DNA of 64,000 nucleotides, taken from NCBI GenBank assembly GCA_902592985.1, contig CACJGR010000001.1, positions 124,001 to 188,000 of the forward strand, in the 5' to 3' direction. Of this stretch, positions 49,210 to 58,879 are shown in pieces. Position numbers and translations under genes: made by a program. The notes beneath the pieces were generated by a model that did not search any database, was not told the origin of the DNA, and saw nothing but the letters and a program-made list of their open reading frames with translations. Origin of the DNA: an uncultured Pelagibacteraceae bacterium. Its GTDB lineage: Bacteria; Pseudomonadota; Alphaproteobacteria; Pelagibacterales; Pelagibacteraceae. The number at the start of each line of letters is the position of its first letter. The stretch's first letter is position 1.

Positions 49210-50012
49210 TATGCAGCCGTTTCAAACTGTTTTTCTTGGTTAATAAATTCATCTGTAAAGCTAAAATAAGATTTACTACCAGGACAAGTTTTATCATAAA
49301 TTAAAACTGGCACTCCATGAGAAGGGGCTTCTGACAATCTTACATTTCTTGGTATTACAGTTGTATAAACTTGATTAGTAAAATAATCTCTTGCTTCCTT
49401 TTCAACTTGAGAGGAAAGTTTATTTCTCTTGTCGTACATTGTTAAAAGAATACCTCTAATTTTTAAATTTGGATTTAGATTTACTTTTACTCTATCAATT
49501 GTTTTCATTAACTGTGTTAGCCCTTCAAGAGCAAAAAATTCAGTCTGCAAAGGTACTACTAATGAATGAGATGAAACTAAAGCCATTACAGTTAGAAGAC
49601 TTAAAGATGGGGGGCAATCTATCAATATATAGTCATATTCTGCTCCAAAATCATTTAAATATGCCATTAATTGATCTTTTAAAAGAAAAGCTCTTTTGCT
49701 ATCTCCGGCTGTTTCTACCTCTAACCCAGAAAGGTCAACATTTGAAGAAATTAATTCTAAATTTTCAAATTCAGTTTTTTTTATAACTTGAGAAATAGAT
49801 TTTGTTCCATTCAATACTCCATAGATTGTTTTACTAGAATCATTTAAATTTGATAAACCTAATCCGGTTGTTCCATTTCCTTGAGGGTCTAAATCTACAA
49901 CCAAAATCTTTTTATTTTGCTGTGCTAAACCTGCTGCAAGATTTATTACTGTTGTTGTCTTTCCAACTCCGCCCTTTTGATTTATTACAGATATGATTTG
50001 CGTTTTATTCAA
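49209..50012 (-). CDS. parA: Chromosome partitioning ATPase ParA
   Basis: A Walker-type ATPase that moves ParB-parS complexes apart. The deviant Walker A is 'NQKGGVGKTTTVINLAAGLA', with 'VDLDPQGNGTTGLG' and 'DYILIDCPPSLSLLTVMAL'. At 267 aa it is full length. It overlaps rsmG by 4 bp, in the standard mnmG-rsmG-parA-parB cluster. Confidence 0.97.
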   Translation of the reverse strand: MNKTQIISVINQKGGVGKTTTVINLAAGLAQQNKKILVVDLDPQGNGTTGLGLSNLNDSSKTIYGVLNGTKSISQVIKKTEFENLELISSNVDLSGLEVETAGDSKRAFLLKDQLMAYLNDFGAEYDYILIDCPPSLSLLTVMALVSSHSLVVPLQTEFFALEGLTQLMKTIDRVKVNLNPNLKIRGILLTMYDKRNKLSSQVEKEARDYFTNQVYTTVIPRNVRLSEAPSHGVPVLIYDKTCPGSKSYFSFTDEFINQEKQFETAA

Positions 50013-50650
50013 AATTTTTTTTTTATATTTTTTATACTTACTAAAAAAGAATCATCACTTGTTAAACTCATCTTTTCCTTATACTCAAAATTCCATACCT
50101 TAAAAGCATCGTTCAAAGATTGTTTTCCATTTTTCCCCATAAATAAAATTAAATTTTTATATTTACTAAAATTTTTGCTCATTAATTCTAAAACAATGGG
50201 CAATGGTTTAAATGCACGGCCAATAACAGTATCTGACTTTAAATCGCTCTTTTTAAAAATATCTCCCTCAATAACTTCAATGTTTAAATTTAGTTTTTTT
50301 GAAACTTTTTTTAAAAAGACGCTTTTGTGATAACTTTTTTCATACAGTTTAAATTTCATGGTCTGATTTAAATTTTTCATCATAATTGCAAGAACTACTC
50401 CTGGTAGTCCACCTCCAGAACCCAAATCACTACATATAGTATCATTTATATTAATAAAATCAATGGCTTGTGCTGAATCTATTATATGTCTCTCTGTAAT
50501 TATGGGAATTGGCTCGGTTTTTTTGCTTATTAAGTTAATTTTTTTGTTTTTTTCTAGTATTAGTGAAATAAACCGTTCAAATTCTATACATGTTTCACGT
50601 GAAACATTAAATTTATCTAATTTTGAATATTTTGCTAAATTTTCATCCAT
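50009..50650 (-). CDS. rsmG: 16S rRNA (guanine527-N7)-methyltransferase
   Basis: Methylates G527 of 16S rRNA. The SAM motif is 'CSDLGSGGGLPGVVLAIMMK', with 'ITERHIIDSAQAIDFI' before it and 'IGRAFKPLPIVLELM' after. At 213 aa it is normal length. It overlaps the mnmG stop by one base. Its codons for 'FNVSRETCIE' contain a perfect parS site. Confidence 0.95.
   Translation of the reverse strand: MDENLAKYSKLDKFNVSRETCIEFERFISLILEKNKKINLISKKTEPIPIITERHIIDSAQAIDFININDTICSDLGSGGGLPGVVLAIMMKNLNQTMKFKLYEKSYHKSVFLKKVSKKLNLNIEVIEGDIFKKSDLKSDTVIGRAFKPLPIVLELMSKNFSKYKNLILFMGKNGKQSLNDAFKVWNFEYKEKMSLTSDDSFLVSIKNIKKKF
50591..50606. promoter_or_regulatory. parS centromere site
   Basis: The 16-bp perfect palindrome TGTTTCACGTGAAACA, identical to the universal bacterial parS consensus. 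It is inside the 5' part of rsmG, about 0.6 kb from parA and 8 kb from the putative oriC. It encodes 'VSRET' in the rsmG frame, so it serves both as coding sequence and as ParB loading site. Confidence 0.95.
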
Positions 50651-52521
50651 TAAGCTATATGCTTAATAGACTTTCTTTTAACATGTGACAACAGAATATA
50701 AACAGCAGCAGGAGTAATTCCATCAATTCTTAAAGCCTGTCCCATTGTTTTTGGCTGTATTTGTTTGAATTTAGCCTTTACCTCGTTTGATAATCCCGCT
50801 AAATCATCATAATTTACTTTATTAGGAATAATTAAATTTTCATCTCTTTTAAAAGCCAATATATCAGCTTTCTGCTTTTTTAAATAACCTCGATAATGGG
50901 CATTAATTTCTATTTGATCATCAACATCATTACCAAAAAAGGGAAGAGTAGGCCAAATTTCTCTAATTTTAGACATATTAACTCCTTTTTGAGACAAGAC
51001 CTCATTAGATGATCTTAAAACACCATCTTTTGCTATCTTAATACCAAATTGCATAACTTTTGAGGGGGATATACTTAACTTTGACATTTTGCTAGATATT
51101 AGAAAAATTTTATTCGATTTTTCCTTATAGAGTTTTCTTCTTTTATTGCTAATAAGCCCTATTTTTATCCCTCTTCCAGTTAATCTTTTATCTGCATTAT
51201 CTGCTCTTAGACTTAATCTGTACTCTGCTCTTGATGTAAACATTCTATAGGGTTCAGACACTCCTTTAGTAACTAGATCATCTATCATAACGCCAATATA
51301 AGCTTCAGAACGATCCAGAATAAAAGGTTCAGTATCTTTTAAAGATAAGGCAGCATTAATACCTGCTATTAACCCCTGTGCTGCTGCTTCTTCATACCCA
51401 GTAGTTCCATTAATCTGTCCAGCAAGATAAAGGTTATGAATTTTTTTTGTTTCAAGTGTTAAAAAAAGTTCCCTAGGATCTATATAATCGTATTCTATAG
51501 CGTATCCCGGTCTTAATATAGATGTATTCTCTAAACCATTGATATTATTAACTATTTCTTGCTGTACAACTTCTGGTAGTGAAGTTGATATACCATTTGG
51601 ATAAACTGTATTGTCATTCAACCCTTCTGGCTCCAAAAAAATTTGATGACGGTGCTTTTCAGAAAATTTTACGATCTTATCTTCTATTGAGGGACAATAT
51701 CTTGGTCCTACACCTTTTATGTTGCCAGAATACATTGCACTCTTATTTAAATTTTTTGAAATAATTTTATGTACTTTTTCATTTGTGTAAGTCATACGAC
51801 ATGACACCTGTTTGTTTAAAATTTTTTTAGTTAGGAACGAAAAAAAGTAAGGATCATCATCTGCAAACTGTTCTTCTAAACTTTGAAAATTTATTGTTCG
51901 TGCATCTAATCTTGGTGGTGTTCCAGTTTTTAATCTTCCAATTTTGAAATTATATTTTTCTAACTGTTCACTTAAACCAGTAGAGGGTGTCTCATCATAT
52001 CTTCCCGCTGCAGTCTTTTCGTCACCTATGTGTATCATACCATTTAAAAACGTGCCTGTAGTTAGTATTAACTTGTTACATGCAACTTTTTTCCCAGATT
52101 GAGACAAAAACCCCTTTATTACGTTTTTGTTAAAAATAAACTTAATTACTGGATCAGAAAAAATACTTAAATTACAGTAGTTTACAAGTTTTTCTTGCAT
52201 AAATTTACGATATAGTGATCTATCAGATTGGGTTCGTGGTCCTCTAACTGCAGGTCCTCTGCTTCTGTTTAGTAGTCTAAACTGTATTCCAGATTTATCC
52301 GCTATCTCTCCCATAACACCATCTAATGCATCTATCTCCCTCACCAGGTGTCCTTTCCCAAGTCCTCCTATAGCAGGATTACAAGACATCTCTCCGATTG
52401 TTTCTATTTTGTGAGTGAATAATGCAGTGTTAATTCCCAAACGTGCAGATGCAGTAGCTGCTTCACATCCGGCATGCCCCCCACCTATTACAACTACATC
52501 AAATGACAAATCATTTTTCAT
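50650..52521 (-). CDS. mnmG: tRNA uridine-5-carboxymethylaminomethyl modification enzyme MnmG
   Basis: FAD enzyme that with MnmE modifies U34 of several tRNAs. Dinucleotide motif '[20 protein letters not shown]', then '[20 protein letters not shown]', '[14 protein letters not shown]' and C-terminal 'GGIS'-like region ending '[20 protein letters not shown]'. At 623 aa it is full length. It begins 76 bp after mnmE, so the two MnmEG partners are adjacent. Confidence 0.97.
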   Translation of the reverse strand: MKNDLSFDVVVIGGGHAGCEAATASARLGINTALFTHKIETIGEMSCNPAIGGLGKGHLVREIDALDGVMGEIADKSGIQFRLLNRSRGPAVRGPRTQSDRSLYRKFMQEKLVNYCNLSIFSDPVIKFIFNKNVIKGFLSQSGKKVACNKLILTTGTFLNGMIHIGDEKTAAGRYDETPSTGLSEQLEKYNFKIGRLKTGTPPRLDARTINFQSLEEQFADDDPYFFSFLTKKILNKQVSCRMTYTNEKVHKIISKNLNKSAMYSGNIKGVGPRYCPSIEDKIVKFSEKHRHQIFLEPEGLNDNTVYPNGISTSLPEVVQQEIVNNINGLENTSILRPGYAIEYDYIDPRELFLTLETKKIHNLYLAGQINGTTGYEEAAAQGLIAGINAALSLKDTEPFILDRSEAYIGVMIDDLVTKGVSEPYRMFTSRAEYRLSLRADNADKRLTGRGIKIGLISNKRRKLYKEKSNKIFLISSKMSKLSISPSKVMQFGIKIAKDGVLRSSNEVLSQKGVNMSKIREIWPTLPFFGNDVDDQIEINAHYRGYLKKQKADILAFKRDENLIIPNKVNYDDLAGLSNEVKAKFKQIQPKTMGQALRIDGITPAAVYILLSHVKRKSIKHIA

Positions 52522-52597
52522 AATATTAATTTATAATTGATATTTTTTTTTACAAGAAATCAGTTAAAATTCTAGAAATAACTAGTAAAATTAAGGT

Positions 52598-53929
52598 TTA
52601 TTTGCCTATACAAAAATCATTAAAAATTGACCCCAATATCTCTTCTACATCAACTTTTCCAACGATAATTCCTAAGTGTCTAGTAGCTAATCTAAGGTCT
52701 TCTGCAGCTTTGTCAAAATCATCTGATTCATTTTTATTTTTAAAATCTTCAAGGTGCACAATACATTGTTCTAAATGTTGTCTATGTCTTTCTCTAGTAA
52801 TCAAAATGTCCTCAGAGTTTATAAATTGTTTTTTTAATTTTTCTTTAATTAAGAATATTAGTTGATCCAGATTTTTTTCATTTTTTAAAGAAATGAATAT
52901 TGGATTATATTTTTTAAATTCGTTAACCATACTATCAACACCCAAATCTGATTTGTTAATGACAAGTATAGATTTATCAGACATTAAATCCTTTAAAAAA
53001 CCTGTAAAATTGCCACTTTTTGGCTCTATTACTACTATATTTAAATCTGCATCTTCTGATCTTTTAAGTGCTAGTCTAATTCCTTTTTTTTCTATTTCAT
53101 CTTTTGATTCTCTTATTCCCGCTGTATCAGAAACTACTACAGGTAGACCGTCTATATTAAGATGCGTTTCAATAACATCTCTAGTGGTTCCAGCAATTTC
53201 TGAAACTATAGCAACTTCTCTACGTGAAAGATAATTCAATAAACTAGATTTTCCCGCATTTGTAGGTCCAACAATTGCTATTTTAAAGCCTTCTCTAATT
53301 CTTTCACCTACTTTTTGATCATTTAAAGTCTTTTTGATTTCTGATTTAATTTTCTCAGATTTTTCTTTTATTTCTTTCAAAATATCATCAGGTAAGTCAT
53401 CCTCTGGAAAATCAATTTTAGCTTCTACATTAGATAAAATTTTTATCAAACTTTCTCTCCAAGAGTTAAATTTTTTAGAATTAGCTCCTGACATTATTTT
53501 AATAGCTTGTCGCCTTTGAATTTCGGTTTCTGATGATATTAAATCAGCTATACTTTCTGCTTTAAGTAAATTTATTTTATTATTCTGAAAAGCTATTTTT
53601 GTAAATTCGCCAGGTTCGGCTAATCTGCAATTTTCTATTTGAGAAATTGAATTTTGAACTTCTTGTATAACTGCTCTACTACCATGAACATGAAATTCAG
53701 CCATATTCTCTCCAGTGTAGCTCTCTGGACCAGGAAACCATAATATTATCCCTTCATCAATTAGCTCAGAAGTATTGATATTGTTTATTTTTCTAAGTGT
53801 AGCTTTTCTTGGTGCTGGTAAATCTTTTCCAGTCATTTTCTTGATGACAGATTCCGTTTCTTTTCCAGAAACCCTAATAATAGCAATACCAGAAATTCCT
53901 GGGCCTGTAGATAAAGCATAAATTGTCAT
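52598..53929 (-). CDS. mnmE: tRNA modification GTPase MnmE
   Basis: Partner of MnmG in wobble uridine modification. N-terminal formyl-THF-binding domain ('YALSTGPGISGIAIIRVSG'), G domain within the helical part ('VGPTNAGKSSLLNYLSRREV', 'DTAGIRES', 'NKSD'), and the C-terminal catalytic 'FCIGK' with its essential Cys. At 443 aa it is complete. It is divergent from the sulfotransferase by 49 bp. Confidence 0.97.
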   Translation of the reverse strand: MTIYALSTGPGISGIAIIRVSGKETESVIKKMTGKDLPAPRKATLRKINNINTSELIDEGIILWFPGPESYTGENMAEFHVHGSRAVIQEVQNSISQIENCRLAEPGEFTKIAFQNNKINLLKAESIADLISSETEIQRRQAIKIMSGANSKKFNSWRESLIKILSNVEAKIDFPEDDLPDDILKEIKEKSEKIKSEIKKTLNDQKVGERIREGFKIAIVGPTNAGKSSLLNYLSRREVAIVSEIAGTTRDVIETHLNIDGLPVVVSDTAGIRESKDEIEKKGIRLALKRSEDADLNIVVIEPKSGNFTGFLKDLMSDKSILVINKSDLGVDSMVNEFKKYNPIFISLKNEKNLDQLIFLIKEKLKKQFINSEDILITRERHRQHLEQCIVHLEDFKNKNESDDFDKAAEDLRLATRHLGIIVGKVDVEEILGSIFNDFCIGK

Positions 53930-53978
53930 AAAATTATTATATATTGTATTGAATTAATAAATATCAATAAAATATACT

Positions 53979-54797
53979 ATGATAATTTGGCTAGCATCAT
54001 ATCCAAAAAGTGGAAATACTTGGGTTAGATCAATTCTAACATCACTATTTTTTTCAAAAGATGGGAGTATAGACTTTAAACACCTTAATGCTTTTCCTAA
54101 ATATCCAAACCCTGAACATTTAGAAGAATTTACAAAAGATCTTCATAGCTATGACGAAATGTCTAAATATTGGATCGCTTCACAAGAAAAGTTAAATCTT
54201 AACAATAATGTCAACTTTTTAAAGACACATCATTTACTATGTGCGTGGAAAAATTTTAATTTTACAAATCCAAAAAATACTTTAGGAACCATTTATGTCG
54301 TTAGAGATCCGAGAAATGTTTTCACCTCAGTTAAAAACCATTTTTCATTCACAGATGAGGAAGCATTAAATATGATGCTAGATAAAAACTGGAGTTTAAC
54401 AAACGGAATAAAAACTATGTTAAGCTCATGGGGACTACATTATTTTTCCTGGACAAAAAATAACAAAAATGTGTTATTGATAAAATATGAAGATATGATG
54501 AATGATTTAAGAAAAGAAATATACAAAATCTTGGATTATTTGACCAAATTTAATATAAAAATTAATTTTTCTGAGGATAGAATAAATAATTGCATTAAAA
54601 CATCAAATTTTTCTAATTTTCAAGATATGGAGAAAAAAGGTCTTTTTGATGAACAAATTGTTGTTGATAATAATAAAAAAAAAACTTTCTTTAAATTGGG
54701 AAAAAAAAATGATTTTAATAAGCTTCTTAATGAAAAAATTAAATATCGCTTAGAAAAAGAATTTAAAAAAGAAATGAAAGAATTAAATTATTTATAA
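53979..54797 (+). CDS. Sulfotransferase domain protein
   Basis: A 272-aa PAPS-dependent sulfotransferase. The 5'-phosphosulfate loop is 'ASYPKSGNTWVRSIL' near residues 5-19, and the 3'-phosphate motif is 'VVRDPRNVFTSVKNHF' around residue 107; a 'FFKLGKKNDF' segment near the C-terminus corresponds to the usual RKG-type region. The acceptor is unknown. It is the only + strand gene between parB and oriC, with 49-bp and 2-bp gaps to its neighbours, suggesting insertion into the conserved mnmE-rho interval. Codon use is native (mostly AGA). Confidence 0.87.
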   Translation: MIIWLASYPKSGNTWVRSILTSLFFSKDGSIDFKHLNAFPKYPNPEHLEEFTKDLHSYDEMSKYWIASQEKLNLNNNVNFLKTHHLLCAWKNFNFTNPKNTLGTIYVVRDPRNVFTSVKNHFSFTDEEALNMMLDKNWSLTNGIKTMLSSWGLHYFSWTKNNKNVLLIKYEDMMNDLRKEIYKILDYLTKFNIKINFSEDRINNCIKTSNFSNFQDMEKKGLFDEQIVVDNNKKKTFFKLGKKNDFNKLLNEKIKYRLEKEFKKEMKELNYL

Positions 54798-54799
54798 TT

Positions 54800-56068
54800 C
54801 TAAGAAGGCTTATTCATAGAGTTAAAAAAATCTGCATTTGACTTTGTATTTTTTAACTTAGAATTAATAAACTCAATTGCATCCATAGTTCCCATAGGAG
54901 CTATAATTCTTCTTAAAACATTCATTTTTTGAAGATCATTTTTATCAAAAATTAATTCTTCTCTTCTTGTGCCAGATTTCGTTATATCAATCGCCGGAAA
55001 GATTCTTTTATCTGAAATTTTTCTATCTAATATAGTTTCACTATTACCAGTTCCTTTAAATTCTTCAAAAATTACTTCATCCATTCTGCTTCCTGTGTCT
55101 ATTAAAGCTGTAGAAATAATTGTTAAAGATCCACCCTCTTCTATATTTCTTGCGGCACCAAAAAATCTTTTTGGTCTTTGTAATGCATTGGCATCAACAC
55201 CCCCTGTTAAAACTTTACCAGAGCTTGGTACAACAGCATTATAGGCTCTTCCTAATCTAGTTATTGAGTCGAGTAAAATTACTACATCTTTTTTATGTTC
55301 AGTTAATCTTTTTGCTTTCTCTATAACCATTTCTGCTACAGCAACATGTCTTTGTGCTGGTTCATCAAAAGTTGAACTAATTACTTCACCTTTAACTGTT
55401 CGTTGCATGTCTGTTACTTCTTCTGGTCTTTCATCAATCAATAGTACCATTAAATAACACTCTGGATGATTGGCTGAAATTGAATTTGCAATACTTTGTA
55501 AAATCATAGTTTTTCCAGCTTTTGGGGGAGAAATAATTAAAGATCTTTGTCCTTTGCCAATTGGACTTACCAAATCAATTAATCTAGGTGTTAAATCAGG
55601 TTTTTTTTCAACCTTATTTTTTTCAACTTCCATTACTAATTGATTGTTTGGATATAATGGAGTTAAGTTATCAAATGCAATTTTATGACGCGCTTTTTCA
55701 GGATCCTCAAAATTAATTTTACTAACCTGAAGTAATGCAAAATATCTTTCTCCATCTTTTGGCGCTCTTACTGGTCCCTCTACTGTATCTCCAGTCCTTA
55801 AGCCAAATTTTCTTATTTGGCTTGGACTAATATAAATATCATCTGGTCCAGGCAAATAATTTGATTCTATTGCCCTTAAAAATCCAAAACCATCTTGAAG
55901 TAATTGTAAAACTCCTTGTCCAGTAATTTCTTCTTTTTCTGCAAGTTTTTTTAAAATTGCAAATAAGATTTCTTGTTTTCTTAAAGTGCTAGCATTTTCT
56001 ATGCCTAATTCTTCAGCTTGAGTAATTAACTGTTCAGAACTTTTTGTTTTTAATTCTTGAATATTCAT
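54800..56068 (-). CDS. rho: Transcription termination factor Rho
   Basis: Hexameric RNA helicase ending transcription. The N-terminal RNA-binding domain has '[20 protein letters not shown]' and '[20 protein letters not shown]'; the ATPase has Walker A '[18 protein letters not shown]' and '[20 protein letters not shown]', with Q-loop region '[20 protein letters not shown]'. At 422 aa it is full length. Order rho-hemJ-hemH-hemE leading to oriC is conserved in alphaproteobacteria. Confidence 0.97.
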   Translation of the reverse strand: MNIQELKTKSSEQLITQAEELGIENASTLRKQEILFAILKKLAEKEEITGQGVLQLLQDGFGFLRAIESNYLPGPDDIYISPSQIRKFGLRTGDTVEGPVRAPKDGERYFALLQVSKINFEDPEKARHKIAFDNLTPLYPNNQLVMEVEKNKVEKKPDLTPRLIDLVSPIGKGQRSLIISPPKAGKTMILQSIANSISANHPECYLMVLLIDERPEEVTDMQRTVKGEVISSTFDEPAQRHVAVAEMVIEKAKRLTEHKKDVVILLDSITRLGRAYNAVVPSSGKVLTGGVDANALQRPKRFFGAARNIEEGGSLTIISTALIDTGSRMDEVIFEEFKGTGNSETILDRKISDKRIFPAIDITKSGTRREELIFDKNDLQKMNVLRRIIAPMGTMDAIEFINSKLKNTKSNADFFNSMNKPS

Positions 56069-56129
56069 AATTTGGGATGGTTGTTAGAAGATGGGTTAAA
56101 TATATATACTGTTTAAAAAATTTCAATAC

Positions 56130-56564
56130 TTAGATTGGCTTAAAAACAACAATAAAAACAATCAAAATAAGCAATATAGTGGGTACTTCATTGATAATTC
56201 TATAAAATTTTGATGTTTTAGTATTTTTATCATTTTTAAAATCAATTAAACACCTGCCCAAATAGAAATGATAAGACGTCAAAAAAATAACTGAAATAAT
56301 CTTAATTTGCATCCATAAATCACTAAAAACAAAAAAACCCAAGTTATGTATTAGTAATAAACCAAATATCCAAGAGAAAATCATTGCAGGCATCATGATG
56401 TAGAAATACAATTTTTTCTCCATAGTTTTAAAAATATTTGTGGAGTTTTGATCATTTATATTTTCAACATGATAAACAAAAATCCTTGGTAGATATAATA
56501 AACCAGCCATCCAAGAAATAACCGCTATTAAATGTAAACTTTTAAATAATAAATAACTATTCAT
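56130..56564 (-). CDS. hemJ: Protoporphyrinogen IX oxidase HemJ
   Basis: A 144-aa membrane protein with four predicted helices that oxidises protoporphyrinogen IX in bacteria lacking HemG/HemY. 'SLHLIAVISWMAGLLYLPRI' and 'FVYHVE' carry the conserved His residues of the UPF0093/HemJ family; the last helix is 'PTILLILIVFIVVFKPI'. Its start overlaps hemH by 8 bp. With hemH and hemE it forms a terminal heme synthesis operon. Confidence 0.93.
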   Translation of the reverse strand: MNSYLLFKSLHLIAVISWMAGLLYLPRIFVYHVENINDQNSTNIFKTMEKKLYFYIMMPAMIFSWIFGLLLIHNLGFFVFSDLWMQIKIISVIFLTSYHFYLGRCLIDFKNDKNTKTSKFYRIINEVPTILLILIVFIVVFKPI

Positions 56565-57591
56565 AGTTTAAACAGGGGCATTTTTTTAAGTGAGATGGAC
56601 ATTTTATTTCTGGAGGACAAAGATAATCGTTAAATTTATATTCATCTTTTTTAATTATTAATTCTGACATGGACATTATAAAGTCTTCATTTGTACCTAA
56701 TGCTGGTATTCTTATATATTGTTTACATCCATTATCCATTGCTAGTTTTTTATACTCTATATCAAGCTCAACTAGAGTTTCTGAATGCTCAGATACAAAA
56801 GCTATAGGAACCAAAACAATATGTTTTCCATTTTTTGCATTCTCTATAATTGTGTCATCAGTCGAAGGTCCAATCCATTTTAATGGACCAACTCTACTTT
56901 GATAACTTAAAATCCAGTCTAAATTATGATGATTTAAATTTTCAATTATTTTATTTACTGATTGTTCCACCTGCCATTGGTATGGATCACCTTTTTTAAT
57001 ATTTTTTTCTGGCAATCCATGTGCAGAAAAAATTAATTTAAAGTTTTTTAAATCTTTTATTTTTTTATTTATTTCTTTTGTGTGAGCATTAATAAAATTT
57101 TTATCTGTTGGATAACAGCAAATAATGCTTGTTTTTATTTTATAATTATTTTTTTTACAAACATCATTCCACTCTTTAATTGAAGATCCAGAAGTCGCTG
57201 CAGAATATTGTGGATAAAGGGGCATTAATATTATTTCATCTGGATTATACAATTTAACATTTTTAATTATTTCTTCAGCTCTAGGGTGCCAACATCTCAT
57301 AACTACAAAACATTTATACTCCCCACTTTTTTCATTCTGGTTAAGCTTTTTTTCCAGGGCTTTTGATTGATCTTCTGTTAGTTTTAAAATTGGTGATGAT
57401 CCGCCTAATTCTTCATATATTTTTTTTGCAATAGGAGTCCTTCTATTTGCAATTAATTTAGCCAATGGATATCTTAAAAATGTAGGTAAATTTAAAATTG
57501 CAGGATCATTAAATAAATTAAATAAAAAAGGTTTTACATTTTCTAATTTATCTGGTCCTCCTAAATTAAATAATATTACAGCTTTTTTCAT
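56557..57591 (-). CDS. hemH: Ferrochelatase
   Basis: Inserts iron into protoporphyrin IX, the last step to heme. Starts 'KKAVILFNLGGPDKLENVKP', with catalytic His in 'LIFSAHGLPEKNIKKGDPYQ' and Glu in 'FVSEHSETLVELDIEYKKLA'. C-terminal cysteines ('CPPEIKCPSHLKKCPCLN') may be a [2Fe-2S] or other metal site. At 344 aa it is full length. It starts directly against the hemE stop. Confidence 0.95.
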   Translation of the reverse strand: MKKAVILFNLGGPDKLENVKPFLFNLFNDPAILNLPTFLRYPLAKLIANRRTPIAKKIYEELGGSSPILKLTEDQSKALEKKLNQNEKSGEYKCFVVMRCWHPRAEEIIKNVKLYNPDEIILMPLYPQYSAATSGSSIKEWNDVCKKNNYKIKTSIICCYPTDKNFINAHTKEINKKIKDLKNFKLIFSAHGLPEKNIKKGDPYQWQVEQSVNKIIENLNHHNLDWILSYQSRVGPLKWIGPSTDDTIIENAKNGKHIVLVPIAFVSEHSETLVELDIEYKKLAMDNGCKQYIRIPALGTNEDFIMSMSELIIKKDEYKFNDYLCPPEIKCPSHLKKCPCLNYE

Positions 57592-58593
57592 CTAATAATC
57601 TTTTACAAGTTTGACTAAATAATCAACTTGTATTGGGTTGGTTTCGGGCACAACACCATGTCCTAAATTAAATATGTATGGATGATCTTTGAAAATATCT
57701 AAATATTTTAAAACTTCTTTTTTTAAATTTACTTTGTCTGCTAATAATGTTTTTGGATTAAGACCACCCTGTACTGGTATCTGTATTTCTTTAGATATAA
57801 AAATTGGATCTATCTCATAATCAATACTAATTACATCTGGCTTAACAATTTCACAAAATTTTTTATAATTTTTAATTCCTCTGGGAAAACAAATTACAGG
57901 TACATTTAAAGATTTAACATGGTTAACTAAATTTAATGTTGGTGTATAAACATAATTAGGTAAATCTTTTTCAGCTATCAATCCTGCCCAACTATCAAAT
58001 ATCTGTATAATTGTGGCTCCATTTTTAATTTGTTGTTCAATATGGATTTTAAGAAATTTTTCTAAAATTATTAATATTTTATTAATTAAAAATTTATCTT
58101 TAAAAAAATCTCTTATTAATTCTTTTTTGGGTGAATGTTTGTTAATCATGTAAACTAATAAGGTCCATGGAGCCCCAACAAATCCTATTACATCTTTATT
58201 TTTAGTTAATACATTTTCTTTAACTTTTTTTATTGATTTATAAATAGGATGTAACTTATTTAAAAAATCCTCTTCATTAATATTAGATATTTTTTCTAAA
58301 TTGACAGAACCTAATTCTGGGCCAAAATTTTTTTTAAATTCAATTTTTTGATTTAAACCATAAGGAACCATTAAAATATCAGAAAAAATTATAGCAGCAT
58401 CTAATTTAAATCTTTTAAGAGGTTGTAAAGTAATTTTAGATGATAAATTTTCATTTAAACATAAATTAATAAAATTAGGATTTTCTTTTCTGATTTCCCT
58501 AAATTCCGGTAAATACCTTCCAGCTTGTCTCATTAACCAAACAGGTTTATTTGTTGTTTTTTTGTTTATTATTGTTTCATAAATAGGAGTCAT
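57592..58593 (-). CDS. hemE: Uroporphyrinogen decarboxylase
   Basis: Decarboxylates uroporphyrinogen III to coproporphyrinogen III. Signature 'PVWLMRQAGRYLPEFREIRK' with the two substrate Arg, then 'AAIIFSDILMVPYGLN' with catalytic Asp, 'GFVGAPWTLLVYMI', and His in 'YIFNLGHGVVPETNP'. At 333 aa it is normal. It is the first gene left of the putative oriC, as in Caulobacter and Rickettsia. Confidence 0.97.
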   Translation of the reverse strand: MTPIYETIINKKTTNKPVWLMRQAGRYLPEFREIRKENPNFINLCLNENLSSKITLQPLKRFKLDAAIIFSDILMVPYGLNQKIEFKKNFGPELGSVNLEKISNINEEDFLNKLHPIYKSIKKVKENVLTKNKDVIGFVGAPWTLLVYMINKHSPKKELIRDFFKDKFLINKILIILEKFLKIHIEQQIKNGATIIQIFDSWAGLIAEKDLPNYVYTPTLNLVNHVKSLNVPVICFPRGIKNYKKFCEIVKPDVISIDYEIDPIFISKEIQIPVQGGLNPKTLLADKVNLKKEVLKYLDIFKDHPYIFNLGHGVVPETNPIQVDYLVKLVKDY

Positions 58594-58879
58594 AATAATA
58601 AGTAAATATATAAGTATAGTATTTGTTATATGTCATGTGAATAAAGAGAATTATTTTTTATAAACAATTTATTCAGTTATTACTCACAGTAAATACTTAT
58701 TAAAAACACTTGTATATTAGGTAATTTGAAGCGTATTTTAGATTTATAAAATAAATGTATATTACTTAATTAACATGTTTATTTATGTTCATAAAATAAG
58801 GGTTTTTTCTTCATTAAAACAAAATAATTTTAATTATAAAAAATAAGCTTAATAATACAAAGATATAAACATTTTATTT
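58594..58879. other. Putative chromosomal replication origin (oriC)
   Basis: A 286-bp, extremely AT-rich gap between hemE and ppsR, the position of oriC in Caulobacter and Rickettsia. It contains a perfect DnaA box (TTATTCACA, - strand, 58636-58644) and near boxes TTATTCAGT (58669-58677) and TTACTCACA (58680-58688), plus two copies of TGTATATTA (58711-58719, 58756-58764) and an inverted repeat TTTATG-TT-CATAAA (58782-58795). Genes diverge on both sides and parABS is near. No CtrA (TTAA-N7-TTAA) site was found. Confidence 0.8.
58636..58644 (-). promoter_or_regulatory. DnaA box
   Basis: TTATTCACA on the - strand fits the DnaA consensus TTATNCACA at every position. It is the leftmost of three box-like sequences within about 53 bp in the putative origin. 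Confidence 0.7.

Noticed and set aside
58594-58879. tRNA or small RNA gene in the largest intergenic gap
   Set aside because: No cloverleaf or GC-rich stem; features fit an origin instead.
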